This document shows, piece by piece, positions 63,210 through 64,000 of a stretch of DNA of 64,000 nt (position 1 is the stretch's first letter; each line of letters begins with the position of its first letter). The stretch is from contig NZ_QUHB01000004.1 of assembly GCF_003479405.1 (NCBI RefSeq), forward strand, positions 170,807-234,806, given 5' to 3'. The notes beneath the pieces were generated by a model. It saw only the letters and a list, made by a program, of their open reading frames with translations. It did not search any database and was not told where the DNA came from. The DNA comes from Eubacterium sp. AF16-48. GTDB taxonomy: Bacteria; Bacillota; Clostridia; Lachnospirales; Lachnospiraceae. The position numbers and the translations under genes are program-made.

Positions 63210-63927
63210 AAGGGAATATATGAAAGAAAAATTAATGGGGATATTTTTTCCGAAGGTATGTCCGTTATGTGAGCGAGTAATAAAATCTTCTGGGGATGTT
63301 TGCGAAAAATGCGACATATCAAAGTTTCTTATAGGAAGAAATAGGTGCTATAAATGCGGAAAGCCTTTAAAAGGGAATGATGAAATATTATGTGGTGATT
63401 GCAGAAAAATTAATCATACTTTTGAAAAAGGCGTAGCCGTATTTGAATATAAGGAAGAAATGAAAGAGTCCGTTTACAGGTTTAAATATGGAAATCAGAA
63501 AGCATATGGAGATTTTTATGGGAAAATTGCAGCAGAAAAATATGGAGAATTACTTAAAAGGTGGCAGATAGATAAAATTATACCGGTTCCAATGTATGAT
63601 AAGAAGAAACAAAAACGAGGATACAATCAGGCGGAAGAATTTGGAAACAGATTAGGTTTTTATACGGGAATAGAAACGGACAACAAAAGCCTTATCAGAA
63701 TAAAGGACACAATACCTCAAAAGGGACTTAGCAATGAACAGCGCAAGATGAATATGTCAGATGCATTTGCAGTGGATGTTGAAAAAATCAGTAATTATAA
63801 AAATGTGCTTTTAGTGGATGATATATATACAACAGGAAGCACAATAGATGCCTGTAGCAAAATTCTTATTATGGCAGGAGTTGAAAAAGTCTATTTTGTG
63901 TGTATTGCAACGGGAATGGATAAATAA
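63202..63927 (+). CDS. comF: ComF family phosphoribosyltransferase-like protein
   Basis: ComF proteins are cytoplasmic factors for natural transformation, thought to act with the ComFA helicase. The 241-residue product has two zinc-finger-like cysteine quartets (Cys20, 23, 34, 37 and Cys49, 52, 64, 67) and a C-terminal PRTase fold with RGYNQAEEFGN near residue 140 and the PRPP loop VLLVDDIYTTGSTIDAC near 203. ATG 63202 overlaps recD2; ATG 63220, five bases after AAAGGGA, is a possible later start. No comFA is visible upstream; recD2 takes that place. Confidence 0.92.
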   Translation: MSKREYMKEKLMGIFFPKVCPLCERVIKSSGDVCEKCDISKFLIGRNRCYKCGKPLKGNDEILCGDCRKINHTFEKGVAVFEYKEEMKESVYRFKYGNQKAYGDFYGKIAAEKYGELLKRWQIDKIIPVPMYDKKKQKRGYNQAEEFGNRLGFYTGIETDNKSLIRIKDTIPQKGLSNEQRKMNMSDAFAVDVEKISNYKNVLLVDDIYTTGSTIDACSKILIMAGVEKVYFVCIATGMDK

Positions 63928-64000
63928 ATTGAAAAAAGATTTCGAATTGCTGACTTGTAAAAGTAAATTCCGTATGAAAGACTAAATTCCACCCACTGTT

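Overview
The window is AT-rich DNA from a Gram-positive anaerobe of the Firmicutes/Clostridia, most likely a Lachnospiraceae-type gut bacterium. This is inferred from: an ntp-type V-ATPase operon in Enterococcus/Clostridia order; spoIIID next to mreB/mbl (a sporulating lineage); strong AGGAGG-type ribosome binding sites with frequent TTG/GTG starts; family-typical small proteins (DUF6142-like, VanZ); and several secreted glycan-active proteins with Lachnospiraceae-style C-terminal modules. Almost all genes lie on the + strand; only degV and one tRNA-Trp are on the - strand. Species cannot be fixed from sequence alone.

Layout. 1-2.1 kb: end of a beta-CASP metallo-beta-lactamase RNase-like gene, convergent with degV. 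2.2-4.1 kb: a DUF2079 membrane protein. 4.2-8.8 kb: the pyrimidine operon pyrC-F-K-D-E. 8.8-11.7 kb: VanZ, a DUF6142-like protein and an M29-type aminopeptidase with a long N-terminal extension. 11.8-15.3 kb: purine genes purE-M-N-D with a tiny coupled ORF before purD. 15.4-21.8 kb: a membrane-anchored protein with an acidic tail, clpC, a small beta-rich protein, radA and tRNA-Trp. 22-25 kb: a secreted GH76/CBM6 enzyme preceded by helically phased repeats.

25.2-33.9 kb holds the complete V-type ATPase operon (H/F, I, K, E, C, G, A, B, D); the c-subunit keeps the known Na+ ligands. 34-35 kb: a D-lactate-dehydrogenase-like gene. 35.2-44.6 kb is an exported-protein island: a GH16 glucanase, a TPR membrane protein, a secreted transglutaminase-like protein, then two tandem units, each a large secreted modular protein followed 15-17 nt later by a 47-residue peptide gene. 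The last 102 nt of the two peptide genes are identical. These twin units are the best candidate for an undescribed system.

44.8-55.7 kb: a membrane ORF split between frames, a small Cys-rich protein, YitT, proB-proA, a lipid kinase, citrate synthase, greA, a free-standing KdpD-type sensor domain, a DMT transporter, inorganic pyrophosphatase and an M24 aminopeptidase. 55.8-59 kb: a 1072-residue secreted CotH-family protein. 59.1-64 kb: spoIIID, mreB/mbl, recD2 and comF.

Housekeeping operons for nucleotide and proline synthesis, ion-driven energetics and DNA repair thus alternate with accessory secreted proteins that probably act on or bind extracellular polysaccharide. All family calls come from reading the translations by eye; no database search was run.
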